This document shows positions 52,901 to 61,673 of a stretch of DNA of 64,000 bases, in pieces. Source of the stretch: Candidatus Bathyarchaeota archaeon. Lineage in GTDB: Archaea; Thermoproteota; Bathyarchaeia; TCS64. The stretch is taken from the NCBI GenBank assembly GCA_002726865.1, contig PBSW01000019.1, forward strand, positions 56,914 to 120,913, given 5' to 3'. How positions within the stretch are numbered: the first letter of the stretch is position 1; the number at the start of each line of letters is the position of its first letter. The notes beneath the pieces were generated by a model. That model searched no databases, had not been told where the DNA came from, and saw only the letters and a program-made list of their open reading frames with translations. The position numbers and the translations under genes were made by a program.

Positions 52901-54189
52901 GCCTTCATCTCCCTCAAATTCCGCCTTGTTCCCAATATGTCCACTCCTGCCCTCTCAAGGCGATTTATGATAAAAGGTTCGTATTTGGTGGTGTATAGGT
53001 TTCGGTCAAAGTGGGCCAGGACATCCGCCTGCTTCAGGGGGATGTTATACTCCACGTCATTACAGTACCAGTAGTGAAGGTGATTTATAACTCCCTTCAT
53101 GGATCTGTGGTCGGGAGTCTCAAGGAGATAGTTTCCCTCGCTTGGGATCAAAGGCTTGCTACGACCCAAGCTGTGGCCGGAGACGTCAACCCTGAAGGGG
53201 CGAGAGTTCGGGGCGGGCTTCCAGTAGAAGACTGCAACAGGGGGACTGCTGAGAAAGCGCCTCAGGGATGTGATAACGGCGTCGGCGGTCTCCTGGGGGA
53301 GGTTTAGCTCTAGGCGCTTATAGAGGGCGCCCCCCTCGGAGCCCGAGCGGTAGAGGCTGGGGGCGATGAGGAGGGGGTGGGTGTAACCTTGGGACTTGGT
53401 GCAGAGGTGGACCAAGGCGCTGTCGCAAAGGGGGCGTCTGTCTAAAAAAGACTCCAGGGCTACTCGGTCCTGCTCTTCCAGGATTCCCAGCTTTAATCGG
53501 AGATCGAAAGGGGAGGAGGCATCTCCCACCAGCATCCTGATCCGGGGGTGGCCCGCCCTAAAAAGGGCGACTTTGAGGAGCTCCATGTGGAAATAGAATA
53601 CAGAAGAGTCCTTGGAGATCCCCACTAGCGGGAAGTTGTGGTTCCTGGCAAGGGTGCGGAGGTCCGCAACAGAGTCCAGGAGTTCGATGATGAGGGAGGG
53701 GTGGTGGTGGTATTCTCGGGTCGCGTAGGGGAAACGCCCCATGTAGAGGGAGCCATCCATGAGGACTACAGGCTTCAGTCCCCTGTCCAGGGCCTCCCTC
53801 GCCGCCCCTGCCGCGGCCTTATACTCGGAAATTGTTCGGGCGTATCCTGGAATGAAACCCCGGTCCCTGTTGTCATAGACCTCTTGGATTTGGATCTTGA
53901 CCCGCTTAGTGAGACGTCTTCCATCCCCAGGAGCATGGGTGAGGGCACAGGCCCGGGCGACGGCAACGAATCCCCCGTAGGCGAATCTGCTAATCTGGAC
54001 CCCTCCGTCCACAGAGATTAGGACCTCGCCGGGATTCCTGTCCCCAAATATGTAGGGGTGCCATCGGTCAGCGAGTTCGTCTGCGAGGCGGGGGGGCTCT
54101 AGGTCGTGCTCGAGGTTAACGTAGTCCTCCATTGCTGTTTCGAGCTCGGCGTAGAACTCGTCAAAAAAAAGGTCACTTACACCAGACAT
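52897..54189 (-). CDS. nurA: 5'-3' nuclease NurA
   Basis: 430 residues. ISVDGGVQISRFAYGGFVAVARA carries the first metal-binding Asp of the NurA RNase H-like fold; the internal segment VLMDGSLYMGRFP supplies another, and VGISKDSSVFYF a third conserved stretch. It makes a dimer that docks on the HerA hexamer and degrades the 5' strand. It is the first gene of nurA-herA, upstream of mre11-rad50. Confidence 0.9.
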   Translation of the reverse strand: MSGVSDLFFDEFYAELETAMEDYVNLEHDLEPPRLADELADRWHPYIFGDRNPGEVLISVDGGVQISRFAYGGFVAVARACALTHAPGDGRRLTKRVKIQIQEVYDNRDRGFIPGYARTISEYKAAAGAAREALDRGLKPVVLMDGSLYMGRFPYATREYHHHPSLIIELLDSVADLRTLARNHNFPLVGISKDSSVFYFHMELLKVALFRAGHPRIRMLVGDASSPFDLRLKLGILEEQDRVALESFLDRRPLCDSALVHLCTKSQGYTHPLLIAPSLYRSGSEGGALYKRLELNLPQETADAVITSLRRFLSSPPVAVFYWKPAPNSRPFRVDVSGHSLGRSKPLIPSEGNYLLETPDHRSMKGVINHLHYWYCNDVEYNIPLKQADVLAHFDRNLYTTKYEPFIINRLERAGVDILGTRRNLREMKA

Positions 54190-54262
54190 AGGTTTTCAGG
54201 GAATTCTGTGCGAGTTTTACTTATATGTTTGAGAGGTAGGTTAAAGTGCCCCAGCTCTATGA

Positions 54263-54498
54263 GATGCGAAGACTCCATTTAGAGGGTACATTTTCCTCGA
54301 GCGCGCGGAAATAGGGGATACCAACTTCTCCAAGATTTATATCGGTAGGTTGAACAATGAGAATAGGCTCTTGGAAAGCGATTTAGATCAAGTCTCCACG
54401 TGGTTCAAAGAGACCTCGATGAGTACGGGGTCAAAGTGATCAGAAGAAGGGAGAATATGGGCAACCCACCCAAAGACATAGGATCACCGCGTACATAA
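54263..54498 (+). pseudogene. Frameshifted gene remnant
   Basis: A plus-strand frame from 54263 reads protein-like (YIFLERAEIGDTNFSKIYIG, RLNNENRLLESDLDQVSTWFKE) to TGA 54437-54439. One base shift at about 54411-54420 lets the reading continue as DEYGVKVIRRRENMGNPP to TAA 54496-54498. There is no start codon: the first frame is closed by TGA at 54260-54262. Missing N-terminus plus an internal frameshift indicate a dead gene. The family is not recognised. Confidence 0.55.
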
Positions 54499-54806
54499 AC
54501 GAATCCCACTACAACAGACGACTGCAAAGATCTGAGTGAATGAGAGAGGCCAGAAGCTCAGAGAAGAGCGGTAGGCCGTCAGGAAGACAGTCAATATAGT
54601 GAACCTAAGAATGTTCGGGGGGGCCTCCACAGGATAGCCGAGTAGATAGAGGTCTGCAGCCAATTAATCCTTTTTTCATTCATAAATCTCGGGTAAACAT
54701 TATTTATTCACCGCCTCACATTCTCAAAAACACATGCACATAATAGTATGAACGTAAGACCAGACCTTTGGGTCTTTCGCAAGCCGCTTGCGCCAAATCT
54801 AAATGG

Positions 54807-54815
54807 TTTTTAAAT
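54807..54815 (+). promoter_or_regulatory. TATA element of SDR gene
   Basis: TTTTTAAAT, centred ~26 nt before the ATG at 54837, as for an archaeal leaderless transcript. It decides the start: ATGs upstream in the same frame would be too close to or before the TATA box. Confidence 0.7.
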
Positions 54816-54836
54816 CGAAAAATGGATTACTTTTAC

Positions 54837-55733
54837 ATGAATCGCTTATCGGGAAAAGTAGTGATGGTCACGGGTTCAGGCAGAGGCTTTGGCAAGTCCC
54901 TCGCCATCGCCTTTGCCTCGGAGGGGGCGAAGGTGGTTTCAGTTGCCCGGAGCATCCATGAACTCCGAGAGACGGAGCGCGCTATAAAGAAGGTCAGTGG
55001 GAGGGTGCTCACGGTGCCTGCTGACATCTCCGTTGATAGCGGTGTACGGCGGGTCCACGATGAGGTTATCAATGCCTTCGGGGGCCTTGACGTCTTAGTA
55101 AACAACGCGGCCACGAACTCCTGGCTGACTATAGAGGATGAAACCATGGAGAACTGGGACAACATCATGCGTATCAACCTGAGGGCCCCGTTCGCCCTCA
55201 CCTTGGCATTCCTGCATTCTATGAAGGAACGGGGCGGGGGCAATATCATAAACATCACAAGTCGATCGGCTGAGTCAGCCAGCCTCGCCCAACTAGCCTA
55301 TTGCCCCAGCAAATACGGCCTCGAGGGATTAACCCAGGCCCTCGCCTTCGAGCTAAAGGAATACAATATAGCCGTTAATAGCCTCAACGTGGCATCTCCC
55401 CCAGGGTTGAGGCTCAAGCCAACTGCCCTTACCATAGAGGCAGCGGAGGAGTTACCAGACTCAGTGAGGAAACTGTACGCTGATGATGACTCCATGGTCC
55501 GCTTCTTCAAGGACGCTTGGGTTTTCCTCGCGCTGCAGGATGGAAGCGGAATAACAGGTCAGAGACTGCTAACAAAGACCCTGGCCGAGGTCCTTAGAGA
55601 GGAGGGGAAAGAAGCCGCTATCAAACGGTATAAGGGCAAGCACATTCAGTCTGTCTACACGCCCATTGATTGGCCAGAGACGGTCAGATACCAGACCCCC
55701 GAGGGCGGCTTCAAGGAGAAAAAGTTCAGCTAA
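54837..55733 (+). CDS. Short-chain dehydrogenase/reductase
   Basis: 298 residues. Cofactor motif VMVTGSGRGFGKSLAIAFA; NNAA in LDVLVNNAATNSW; catalytic Ser-Tyr-Lys in INITSRSAESASLAQLAYCPSKYG. The C-terminal part after residue ~190 (KAAIKRYKGKHIQSVYTPIDWPE region) is longer than in minimal SDRs. Substrate unknown. Start ATG 54837, chosen from the TATA box 26 nt upstream. Single gene between pseudogene debris and the SRP RNA region. Confidence 0.87.
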   Translation: MNRLSGKVVMVTGSGRGFGKSLAIAFASEGAKVVSVARSIHELRETERAIKKVSGRVLTVPADISVDSGVRRVHDEVINAFGGLDVLVNNAATNSWLTIEDETMENWDNIMRINLRAPFALTLAFLHSMKERGGGNIINITSRSAESASLAQLAYCPSKYGLEGLTQALAFELKEYNIAVNSLNVASPPGLRLKPTALTIEAAEELPDSVRKLYADDDSMVRFFKDAWVFLALQDGSGITGQRLLTKTLAEVLREEGKEAAIKRYKGKHIQSVYTPIDWPETVRYQTPEGGFKEKKFS

Positions 55734-56076
55734 CTGACGCCTCATATCATTCAGGCTTGAATATAATGAAGGTGGTAGATTTGAACCAGCGCACAGTTAG
55801 CATACATTAGAGGTAGTTATCCTTGAGCTCTTATGAGATCAACACAATCCCAGGGTTTTAGATCACCCCTAATATGGGCATAAAGAACATCAGATCAAAC
55901 CCATGCTTCTTCGGGGAGTCTTTTAATTGGCGTGGGAATTCTTTCTTTTATCAACTGTTGCATCTATCTAGGCCTCGGTTCAGTAACGGCATCTAATAAA
56001 AAATATAATTCTCTACTTGTACAGAAACTGCGCTAAAAGAATGAGAAATAACTCAAGACAATCTCATCCCAACAAA
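55734..56076. other. Gap, no gene seen
   Basis: 343 nt, AT-rich, between the SDR stop and the 3' end of the SRP RNA. A short T-arm-like string on the minus strand near 55783-55806 does not extend to a tRNA. T-rich sequence just past the SRP RNA 3' end (56030-56070 on the minus strand) may terminate it. Confidence 0.4.
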
Positions 56077-56400
56077 CCGGGAGGTGCAGCGACGGCCCCC
56101 TAGACCGACTCGATATCAACCTCCCGCCAGAGACCCCAGGCTCCCCTCCGGCCCGGAAACCCGCGAGCACCCAACGTCCGGGTTTAGGTTGCTCCCTCCC
56201 GGGCCTGACCGATTCGCCCGACTACCGCCACCATGCCCCCCTACGGGGACATAGTGGACAACCGCCGGTCCCACGGGGCAGGCCATCCACGAGGTGCCAG
56301 GAGCATAACGGAAACATCAACCGAACCAACCCAGAGTTACTGACCCCCCTGTAGCCCGTACTGGGGCAAAGGGCAGGGCTAGCTCCCGATCCTACCCGCC
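56077..56400 (-). ncRNA. Signal recognition particle 7S RNA
   Basis: The minus strand carries GTCAGGCCCGGGAGGGAGCAACC (positions ~56175-56198 as a block), the highly conserved SRP helix-8 element that binds SRP54, inside a GC-rich ~315-nt segment. The ends pair: CGGGAG (56383-56388) with CTCCCG (56078-56083), as in the closing helix of archaeal 7S RNA; TAGCCC…GGGCTA near the 5' end forms a further stem, as in helices 3/4. A TTTTATC element at ~56430 is a possible promoter. Ends are approximate. Its protein partners FtsY and SecE are elsewhere in this window. Confidence 0.85.
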
Positions 56401-56443
56401 ACTGCATCAAAGAAAGCCGTGGCCAACGATAAAAGTCAACCGC

Positions 56444-57331
56444 CTAGAATGGTACCAACCCGAAGCGTGCTAAACTCAACACCAGATTCGAGACCATCAA
56501 TGCTAAGAAACCATAACGCACTAGCCTCTCCCCCCTGACCATCCAGCCCTCCTGAGTCGACAGCCAAGCCCTCAGCATCTGACCCCCGTCCAGAGGATAC
56601 ACCGGTAGCATATTCACCAGTGCCAGATTAGTCGATATAAAATACAGCCAGTTCAGGAAGGCCCCCATAGCCAAGGGTAATGTGCCCCGCCACAAGGAGA
56701 AAAACAGGATCAGAGAGACCCCCATCACTAAGTTTACGAAGCTCCCGAAGGCGAAGATCCTAAGGCTTGACAACAGCGGTGCTGCCTTCATATCATCCTC
56801 ATCAGGCTCCACAGCCCCCCCGAAGGTTATCACGGCCAACAGCAGCGCAGCAGATTTCACCCTCACTCCCGCCACGACACACTGCACTCCGTGCGCCAAC
56901 TCGTGCATCAGAATAACTACGCCCGCAGCAGCCAAGAACCAGGGGAGGTTAGAGAAACGGATGGTCACCCCAGGGATCAGAGGCATCATGGGAGACGCTT
57001 TTTCAGGAACATACACGAACTTGAATAGATTCTGGACCAGCATCCACGTCAGGAAGACCACCTGCCCCAGGAAAGACACGACCCCCATATTCCCCAACGC
57101 CCTCCAGAACCCCGGACGCCAACCTCCCACCCGCAGCAGAAACGAGTTCAACCTCGTCGATTTGACCAGAGCAAACAGTGGATGTAGATCCACACCATAT
57201 CTCTCAAGCCGCAGGACCTTCACAATGCCGTAGAATACAAACCACGCCACAACAATAAGCCCTAGACTCTGGACGCTGCTGAGCTCCAACCCCTCACCGC
57301 AAAGACTAAGAAATAAAACACCCACCCTCAT
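56444..57331 (-). CDS. Site-2 protease-type membrane metalloprotease (M50)
   Basis: 295 residues, about six hydrophobic segments. Zinc-binding HExxH in ILMHELAHGVQ within a membrane helix, and the third ligand motif NMLPVYPLDGGQMLRAW. S2P enzymes cleave membrane-bound regulators within the bilayer. Substrate unknown. The start is uncertain: ATG 57331 is used here, but TTATATTTAT directly before it could be a TATA box, favouring a start near 57289 (TTG). Divergent from the nucleotidyltransferase gene. Confidence 0.87.
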   Translation of the reverse strand: MRVGVLFLSLCGEGLELSSVQSLGLIVVAWFVFYGIVKVLRLERYGVDLHPLFALVKSTRLNSFLLRVGGWRPGFWRALGNMGVVSFLGQVVFLTWMLVQNLFKFVYVPEKASPMMPLIPGVTIRFSNLPWFLAAAGVVILMHELAHGVQCVVAGVRVKSAALLLAVITFGGAVEPDEDDMKAAPLLSSLRIFAFGSFVNLVMGVSLILFFSLWRGTLPLAMGAFLNWLYFISTNLALVNMLPVYPLDGGQMLRAWLSTQEGWMVRGERLVRYGFLALMVSNLVLSLARFGLVPF

Positions 57332-57346
57332 AAATATAACTTGAAA

Positions 57347-58027
57347 ATGACCGAAGGCATCGAGACCTACTACACGGCCAGCCATTGGAACCTCCTCAAT
57401 AGTCTCAGGGACGAGGCCCTAGAAATGATGCGCCCCCTCCACCAACGGCACATCCAAGCCCTCGCCTATGGCAGTATCGCAAGAGGTGACGTCAAACCTA
57501 CCAGCGACATCGACATTATCATCCCCAACCCACCAGCACCCTCCATAATCGAGACCCTCATCGAGGCCGAGACCAGCATTTCACTCAGGATGATCATTCA
57601 GGCCACCCCTAACTACGCGGCAAAAGCATATATCCACACCGCTCAAGACCGAAGCTACAGTCTCCCCCTGGTCCCCCTGCGCAGTCACGAAAGGGACTTT
57701 TACAGCTTTGCAGGATCCGTCGACAATTCCCATCTTGGTAACGATAATAGGGTCCCCGGGGTCACCAAAGCCCTCAAGCTTATCACCCCTACACCCCAAG
57801 GCCACCTAGAAAGAGCGGTCTCAGGCCGCGAGGGATTCACTGCCAAAGCTCTAGGCATAAGCGTCACTGCAGTCCATAACAGGATCCGCACCCTTCAACG
57901 CCGCAAAAAGATCGGTCGTACAGGAGTCTATATCCAACGAATCCTCCACCCCGAAGAAGGCTTCGGAGACGTCTACCAGAAACTAGCCAGAATACGCCCC
58001 TCTCTCCGAAGAAGACAGCGATTATAA
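57347..58027 (+). CDS. Nucleotidyltransferase-HTH protein
   Basis: 226 residues. The Pol-beta-type nucleotidyltransferase signature YGSIARGDVKPTSDIDIIIPN holds GS and the DxD metal pair (residues ~41-60). The C-terminal ~60 residues form a helix-turn-helix (FTAKALGISVTAVHNRIRTLQRRKKIG) and a basic tail. Archaeal proteins of this arrangement are conserved but uncharacterised; tRNA or protein nucleotidylation and toxin-like functions are conceivable. Start ATG 57347, with AAATAAAAC ~34 nt upstream. Confidence 0.75.
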   Translation: MTEGIETYYTASHWNLLNSLRDEALEMMRPLHQRHIQALAYGSIARGDVKPTSDIDIIIPNPPAPSIIETLIEAETSISLRMIIQATPNYAAKAYIHTAQDRSYSLPLVPLRSHERDFYSFAGSVDNSHLGNDNRVPGVTKALKLITPTPQGHLERAVSGREGFTAKALGISVTAVHNRIRTLQRRKKIGRTGVYIQRILHPEEGFGDVYQKLARIRPSLRRRQRL

Positions 58028-58047
58028 ACCTAGAAGAGAAAGAACCG

Positions 58048-58059
58048 AAAAACAAAAAA
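58048..58059 (-). terminator. Oligo-T terminator of dnaG
   Basis: T6-G-T5 in transcript sense, ~20 nt after the dnaG stop, preceded by another T4 run. Confidence 0.55.
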
Positions 58060-58077
58060 GATAAGGGAAAATCCAAG

Positions 58078-59313
58078 TTAAAAGTCCTTAAAAAGTCGGA
58101 CTGTCAACTTTCGGGGAACCCGGACGCCGTCGCCCAAACGCTCCCCTACGATAATCGTGATGCCTCGCTCCACGGCAGCATCCACAAGGCGCCCCGTCAC
58201 GATCCCGTCGAAGACCACAGTCCTGATGCCTTCACGCTTCCGGAGATCCTCTACAAGATCTCGTACAGGCACACGTCCCACTTCATCCCCGCTGGAACCC
58301 AGCAGAATCGCCTCTAGCGTGCCCTCAAGTTCCTTTGCGATCCCGCCAAACGGACCTAGGTCCAAAGGCGGATCAGATGAAGCTGGGGGAACATGCTTTC
58401 TCCCAGGAGCCCGCTTAGCAGGAGCCCGCTTAGCAGGAGCCCGCTTAGCAGGAGCCCGCTTAGCAGGAGCCCGCTTAGCAAAGTCGGAGGGTTTCTCTAC
58501 CTCAGAAACCGGCACCCGAGCTGCCAAGGCAGCATCAATTTCACTCGGCTCCAGATCTTCAACCTCCTTACCCCAAGGCGCCCGAGCCACATAAGCCGGT
58601 TTGGCCACCTGTAATAGTTCCTTCAGGATCAGATCCCCACCCCGATCACCATCCAAGAATGCTGTGATCTCCTTACGTTTCACCAAATTGATTATCGTCC
58701 GAGGAATCTTCACCCCCTCAAGAGCGATCACCCCAGTCCGCCCTGCTTTTAGCAGGTTGATCACGTCAGCTCGACCCTCTACTACGATGATCTCCTTCAG
58801 TTTCGAGATGTTAGGCGTTGCCGTCAATCTCTCCCGACCATAATACACTGGATTGATCTTTTTATCTACCCGAGAGACCTCGCTCAAGAGCTTTTCAATA
58901 TCTTGACCTTCTTTGACGACCCAGCCACGCATCAGCTCCTTAGCTCTCTTTAGGATCTGATCTCGTTTATCCACGCGGACATCTGAGATCTTGACGATAC
59001 TCACGGTCGCACCGCAAGGACCCACTCTATCCACAGACTCCATCGCAGCTGCGATGATCGCCGTCTCCGCCCGATCCAGACTCGACGGAGCGGAGATCTT
59101 TCCCTCCGTCCTGTCCTTCTCTGACTTCAGTGTGATATCGATACGCCCTATCTTGCCGGACTTTTGTAGCTCCCGAAGCTCAAACTCTTTTGGAAACAGC
59201 CCTTCAGTCTGACCGAAAATTGCGCCTATTACATCATGGTGCTCTACGACACCCTCAACAATGAAGTTGGCCTCGATAAGATATTTTGGGCTTAACTTCT
59301 CCTTTGAACCCAT
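58078..59313 (-). CDS. dnaG: Archaeal DnaG (toprim-domain primase/exosome subunit) with repetitive linker
   Basis: 411 residues. The N-terminal part (KYLIEANFIVEGVVEHHDVIGAIFGQTEGL) and the toprim domain (IIVVEGRADVINLL with catalytic Glu; AFLDGDRGGDLILKE with DxD) are standard archaeal DnaG, which primes DNA weakly and sits on the RNA exosome cap. Between toprim and the C-terminal region lies a basic linker of five perfect AKRAP repeats followed by GRKHVPP. Start ATG 59313. A single gene, convergent with the nucleotidyltransferase gene. Confidence 0.93.
   Translation of the reverse strand: MGSKEKLSPKYLIEANFIVEGVVEHHDVIGAIFGQTEGLFPKEFELRELQKSGKIGRIDITLKSEKDRTEGKISAPSSLDRAETAIIAAAMESVDRVGPCGATVSIVKISDVRVDKRDQILKRAKELMRGWVVKEGQDIEKLLSEVSRVDKKINPVYYGRERLTATPNISKLKEIIVVEGRADVINLLKAGRTGVIALEGVKIPRTIINLVKRKEITAFLDGDRGGDLILKELLQVAKPAYVARAPWGKEVEDLEPSEIDAALAARVPVSEVEKPSDFAKRAPAKRAPAKRAPAKRAPAKRAPGRKHVPPASSDPPLDLGPFGGIAKELEGTLEAILLGSSGDEVGRVPVRDLVEDLRKREGIRTVVFDGIVTGRLVDAAVERGITIIVGERLGDGVRVPRKLTVRLFKDF
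58406..58480 (-). repeat. Five perfect 15-bp tandem repeats inside dnaG
   Basis: The 15-mer GGAGCCCGCTTAGCA (plus strand) is repeated five times without mismatch, 75 bp in all. It encodes AKRAP x5 in DnaG. Perfect identity at the DNA level, including third positions, indicates recent slippage-driven expansion. Confidence 0.95.
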
Positions 59314-59589
59314 CTATTTTCACTTTTATACATTACTTCACTCCTATTGCAGATGACCCTTGTCCTCGTGTCGAGTTCCCTGGGTTTGATGGTATCAAAC
59401 CCTTCGTGTACTAATGAGGGCTCGAGGCTCCATTCCATGAGGAATCAATCGATGTCCCTGCTATGAGAGTGATAGGTGATTTTTACACACCCTGAGAATA
59501 AGCATCACCCCCCAAATAAAAACCTTATCGAACCCAAGCTCTTAAAAAAGTTAATCAGGAATGGGGAGAAAGGTTGCTGTGGATTCTAG

Positions 59590-60594
59590 ATGGGCGTTAG
59601 TATTGGTATAAATGGGTTTGGTAGGACGGGGAGATTGGCATATCGGGCTGCCCTAGAGCTAGGACTCGATCTTGATTTTGTTGCAGTAAATCGAGGAGAT
59701 GCCAGGGCGATGGCCCATCTCTTGATGTATGATAGTGTCCATGGTGCGCTGCCTTTCACGTTAGAGGTTGAGAGGGATTGTATCATTGTAGATGGGAGTG
59801 AACTCCGGGTGCTGTACGAGTCGGATCCCGGGAGGCTCCCCTGGGGAGACCTAGGGGTTAGGCTAGTTATTGAGGCCTCAGGAAGGTTCAGAGATAGGGC
59901 GGGGGCCTTAAAGCACCTCGAGGCAGGGGCCGAGAAAGTGTTGATCTCTGCTCCGGCAGATGATCCGGATCTCACTGTGGTGATGGGAGTGAATGATCAT
60001 CTCTATGATCCTGAGAGGCATGTGATCGTCTCTAATGCCTCGTGTACAACTAACTGTGTCGCCCCTATGGTAAAGGTCATTCACAATGAATTTGGGGTGG
60101 AATCTGGGTTCATGAATACGATCCATGCCTACACTAATACTCAGACGTTGTTGGATAGAGCTCAGAAGGATCTCAGGAGGGCCCGTAATGCGGCGACTAA
60201 TATCATTCCTACCACGACGGGGGCGGCGAGGGCTATCGGAAAGGTGATTCCGGAGCTGGACGGCAAGATTGATGGCATTGCGTATCGGGTGCCTGTCCCC
60301 GCGGTGTCGATGGTGGATTTCACCGGTATTCTCCGGGATGAGACCTCCGCTGAGGAAGTGAATAAGGTATATCAAGAGGCATCGGAGGGGGAACTCGAGG
60401 GGGTGCTGGGTTATACAGAGAAGCCCTTGGTCTCAGGGGACTATATCCATAATCCATTGAGCGCCGTGGTGGATGGTCCCCTAACGCGGGCGAGGGGACA
60501 GCTGGTGAAGGTAGTGGCGTGGTACGATAATGAGTGGGGGTACGCGTGCCGTCTCGCGGAAATGGCGAAACGTTTAGCTGAGTCGATGGGTTAG
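59590..60594 (+). CDS. gap: Glyceraldehyde-3-phosphate dehydrogenase, bacterial/eukaryotic class I type
   Basis: 334 residues. GINGFGRTGRLAYRAALE binds NAD; catalytic VSNASCTTNCVAPMVKVIH; phosphate-binding ARNAATNIIPTTTGAARAIGKVIPEL and GIAYRVPVPAVSMVDFT; WYDNEWGYACRLAEM at the C-terminus. This is the class I enzyme of bacteria and eukaryotes, not the archaeal class II GAPDH (SCNTTGL active site). Either glycolytic or gluconeogenic. Start ATG 59590. Convergent with tyrS, the stops overlapping in TTAG. Confidence 0.95.
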   Translation: MGVSIGINGFGRTGRLAYRAALELGLDLDFVAVNRGDARAMAHLLMYDSVHGALPFTLEVERDCIIVDGSELRVLYESDPGRLPWGDLGVRLVIEASGRFRDRAGALKHLEAGAEKVLISAPADDPDLTVVMGVNDHLYDPERHVIVSNASCTTNCVAPMVKVIHNEFGVESGFMNTIHAYTNTQTLLDRAQKDLRRARNAATNIIPTTTGAARAIGKVIPELDGKIDGIAYRVPVPAVSMVDFTGILRDETSAEEVNKVYQEASEGELEGVLGYTEKPLVSGDYIHNPLSAVVDGPLTRARGQLVKVVAWYDNEWGYACRLAEMAKRLAESMG

Positions 60595-61673
60595 CGGGTG
60601 ACCTGAAGTCGGCGCATGGCTTGCAAGTTCTCGGGTTTGTTCTCAAAATAGTCCGAGACTGGCTGGATGAGCTTGGTAACTGCAGCTGAAACGCCGTTCT
60701 TGAGATCGAGGGGGTGAAGGTCTCCCTTGCCGTACGCTTTAGCAAGCTCCTCGAAGCTGTGGTAGGTAATATTTCCGCCGTACTTGCTGGATCGTTGGAT
60801 GTCGAGCTGATGGTAATGGGGGAATACGAGCATATGTGCGTGGTCCATGACAGGATTGCCTGTAACAACCTTCTGGGGGCAATAGGCTTGCCTGTACTTT
60901 TCCCGGATTTCCTGAGAGGTGTCATTTATCCATAGGGCACCTTTGCCAACGCTCTTACTCATTTTGTGTTTGATACTCGCATTAATGTTAGTGTTATCAT
61001 CAAAGCTCCCATTAGCCTCAGTGATCTGAAGGGAGGGAAGGAGGGGGTTGTGGAGGCAAACGGGGGGCGGTAAGCCCAACTTAGGGGCTGCCTCCCGGGC
61101 GAGCATGTGAACTTTGCGCTGGTCCATGCCGGAACATGCACAGTCTAGGTTCATCTGGAATATGTCGCTGGTCTGCATAGCGGGGTAGAGGGCCCAACTA
61201 GACTCCACATCGACGGAGTCGGCGCTTCTGCCCATGATAGGCATGGCCCGGAGGGTCCTACGGAGGCTTGTGAACTTCATGACCCGGATCACCTTCTCCC
61301 AGTAGTCCTTAGTGTCTACAATGTCAGAGGCCCAGAGATACTCAACTTTCCCTTCGGGCAGGCCTAGGGCAGTGAAACAGTCCTTAAAGTATTCTGCGGC
61401 GGTGGAAAGATTCTCTAGGACACCTCCCATCTTATTGTTAATCCAGCCGTGCCACTCAGCGAGGTAGATGATAAAGTGGAAACCAGCGTCTGCATAGTCG
61501 CGCATCTTTTGGCCTACGATAAGGCCGGTGCCAGCATGCATAAGGCCACTGGGCTCGAAGCCCACGTATCCCCGGGGGTGCTGGTTGGTCTCGAGAAGAT
61601 TTCTGAGCTCGTTCTTGGTTATGATCTCCTGAAGGTTGCGGGTGACTAGTTGGAGTCGAGTCTCAGTATCCAT
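60591..61673 (-). CDS. tyrS: Tyrosyl-tRNA synthetase
   Basis: 360 residues, archaeal/eukaryotic type. GYVGFEPSGLMHAGTGLIVGQKM corresponds to the HIGH region (HAGT); the tyrosine pocket is in WALYPAMQTSDIFQMNLDCACSGMDQRKVHMLAREAAPKLG; the signature loop is KHKMSKSVGK. A compact C-terminal anticodon-binding part ends at MRRLQVTR. Start ATG 61673. It overlaps the gap stop by 4 nt at its 3' end. Confidence 0.94.
   Translation of the reverse strand: MDTETRLQLVTRNLQEIITKNELRNLLETNQHPRGYVGFEPSGLMHAGTGLIVGQKMRDYADAGFHFIIYLAEWHGWINNKMGGVLENLSTAAEYFKDCFTALGLPEGKVEYLWASDIVDTKDYWEKVIRVMKFTSLRRTLRAMPIMGRSADSVDVESSWALYPAMQTSDIFQMNLDCACSGMDQRKVHMLAREAAPKLGLPPPVCLHNPLLPSLQITEANGSFDDNTNINASIKHKMSKSVGKGALWINDTSQEIREKYRQAYCPQKVVTGNPVMDHAHMLVFPHYHQLDIQRSSKYGGNITYHSFEELAKAYGKGDLHPLDLKNGVSAAVTKLIQPVSDYFENKPENLQAMRRLQVTR

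Larger units (their letters stand above)
54190..54836. other. Gap between nurA and the SDR gene
   Basis: 647 nt. The left part holds the frameshifted remnant at 54263-54498; the right end holds the TATA element of the SDR gene. The middle shows no ORF or RNA gene that I recognise. Confidence 0.45.

Noticed and set aside
55783..55806. tRNA 3'-end-like string (minus strand GGTTCAAATC)
   Set aside because: T-stem has mismatches and no matching 5' acceptor or D/anticodon arms could be found.
58157..58614. Plus-strand ORFs rich in Ser/Arg/Pro opposite dnaG
   Set aside because: They are shadows of the dnaG tandem repeat; DnaG motifs define the coding strand.
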